DNA from: Pseudomonas fluorescens
GTDB taxonomy: Bacteria; Pseudomonadota; Gammaproteobacteria; Pseudomonadales; Pseudomonadaceae
DNA: 45,482 nt
Assembly (NCBI RefSeq): GCF_018614775.1
Contig: NZ_JAGGOF010000028.1
Span: 41,646 to 87,127, forward strand
Direction: 5' to 3'
Of the stretch, positions 44,897 through 45,482 are shown piece after piece. The position numbers were made by a program, and so were the translations under genes. Under the pieces are notes generated by a model. It had not been told where the DNA came from. It searched no databases and was given only the letters and a program-made list of their open reading frames with translations. Numbering within the stretch: the stretch's first letter is position 1; every line of letters starts with the position of its first letter.

Positions 44897-45298
44897 TTAT
44901 TGAACAGCTTCCTGCCCCTTGATCGTCTGCTCCAGCGCCTGGATGCAGCGTTCTTCGGCCGTATCGAGTTCCAGCTTCATCTGTTCGATGTCCAGCAATT
45001 GCTGTTCGAGCTGTTCGCGGCGTTCGGTGATTTTTGCCAGCATGCTGTGCAGTTGTTTCTGATTGCCGCTGGTGGGGTCGTAGAGTTCGATCAGTTCGCG
45101 GCACTCGGCCAGGGAAAAGCCGATGCGCTTGCCCCGCAGGATCAGCTTCAGGCTGACCTTGTCCCGCGGCGAATAAATGCGTTCCTGTCCCCGCCGCTCC
45201 GGGCTCAACAGGCCTTGTTCTTCATAGAAGCGGATGGCCCGGGTGGTGATGTCCAGCTCGCGGGCGAGGTCGGAGATGCTGTAGGTCTGGCTGCTCAT
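44897..45298 (-). CDS. liuR: MerR-family regulator LiuR
   Basis: A 133-residue MerR regulator: winged helix (YSISDLARELDITTRAIRFYEEQGLL, about 6-31; then RIYSPRDKVSLKLILRGKRIGFSL) and a C-terminal coiled coil (about 80-125) for dimerisation. It lacks metal-binding Cys clusters. Location beside liuE and matching palindromes before liuR and liuA identify it as the leucine-catabolism regulator. The start is an ATG with a purine-rich upstream stretch. A box overlapping its own promoter suggests autoregulation. Confidence 0.93.
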   Translation of the reverse strand: MSSQTYSISDLARELDITTRAIRFYEEQGLLSPERRGQERIYSPRDKVSLKLILRGKRIGFSLAECRELIELYDPTSGNQKQLHSMLAKITERREQLEQQLLDIEQMKLELDTAEERCIQALEQTIKGQEAVQ

Positions 45299-45343
45299 GG
45301 ACGCGCTCGAAACAAAAGGGGCTGGCGCTAAGCTAAAGGCAGG

Positions 45344-45359
45344 TTGACGTTTGCGTCAA
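45344..45359 (-). promoter_or_regulatory. LiuR-like operator 3 with MerR-type promoter of liuR
   Basis: TTGACGTTTGCGTCAA palindrome. On the minus strand it supplies TTGACG as -35, and TAGCTT follows after 18 nt, placing the palindrome in a slightly long spacer as in MerR-controlled promoters. Confidence 0.7.
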
Positions 45360-45395
45360 GCAATGAGACGCCCTCGCTTCATGGCACACGCAGAA

Positions 45396-45476
45396 CCTGT
45401 GGGAGCGAGCCTGCTCGCGATAGCGCTGGATCGGCCGGTATCAATGTTGCCTGACCTGACGCTATCGCGAGCAGGC
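45396..45476. repeat. REP inverted pair running to the window edge
   Basis: A left arm starting CCTGTGGGAGCGAGCCTGCT and a right arm CGCTATCGCGAGCAGGCT that pairs with its inner part; after that the right arm continues GAACT instead of the expected CGCTCC, so it looks truncated or diverged. Confidence 0.8.
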
Positions 45477-45482
45477 TGAACT

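Overview
The window is chromosomal DNA of a Pseudomonas, most likely of the P. fluorescens group. The order folD – tRNA cluster – tig – clpP – clpX – lon – hupB – ppiD is the Pseudomonas arrangement. The DNA is GC-rich, the intergenic spaces carry the GTGGGAGCGAGC-type REP inverted repeats typical of fluorescent pseudomonads, and two Pseudomonas regulatory RNAs (PrrF type and CrcY type) can be read directly.

Region by region. (1) 1-10.6 kb: folate enzyme FolD, tRNA-Arg/His/Leu, and the proteostasis block (trigger factor, ClpP, ClpX, Lon, HU-beta, PpiD), with heat-shock-like promoters before clpX and lon and a strongly folded RNA segment after hupB. (2) 10.7-17.4 kb: a lipoprotein, a 28-codon acidic ORF, an AraC regulator next to a nitrilase-fold membrane protein that has lost its catalytic cysteine, 2,4-dienoyl-CoA reductase (FadH) and a D-cysteine desulfhydrase/ACC deaminase-family enzyme. 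(3) 17.4-21.8 kb: a cytochrome b561, a short orphan VgrG-like protein, a YebC protein and a leucine-rich-repeat/protein-kinase fusion. (4) 21.8-29.6 kb: a seven-gene operon that joins a Pot-type ABC importer to a three-subunit flavin/iron-sulfur dehydrogenase of the HcnABC/opine-oxidase/hydroxyproline-dehydrogenase type, with a divergent IclR regulator; the substrate is unknown. (5) 29.7-32.8 kb: an ECF sigma/anti-sigma pair divergent from a catalase-like peroxidase/cytochrome b561 pair; the shared intergenic region carries two opposed promoters of identical design. (6) 32.9-35.6 kb: an M14 carboxypeptidase, a Fur-controlled PrrF-type sRNA, a DUF6124 protein and an S24-type repressor whose catalytic serine is alanine. 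(7) 35.6-45.5 kb: the leucine/isovalerate (liu) catabolic genes, split into liuABCD and liuR-liuE by an oppositely oriented acyl-CoA synthetase gene and a complete CrcY-type sRNA locus with sigma-54 promoter, IHF site and CbrB-like upstream sites.

How the parts work together. The proteostasis genes are probably co-induced by heat. LiuR boxes flank liuA and precede liuR, so one regulator probably governs the leucine branch. The CrcY RNA, which titrates the Hfq/Crc repressor when carbon is poor, lies inside that catabolic cluster. PrrF links the neighbouring region to iron supply. Eight REP-type elements (including partial ones at both window edges) punctuate operon boundaries and one operon interior. 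I saw no CRISPR array, insertion sequence, integrase or prophage structural gene.
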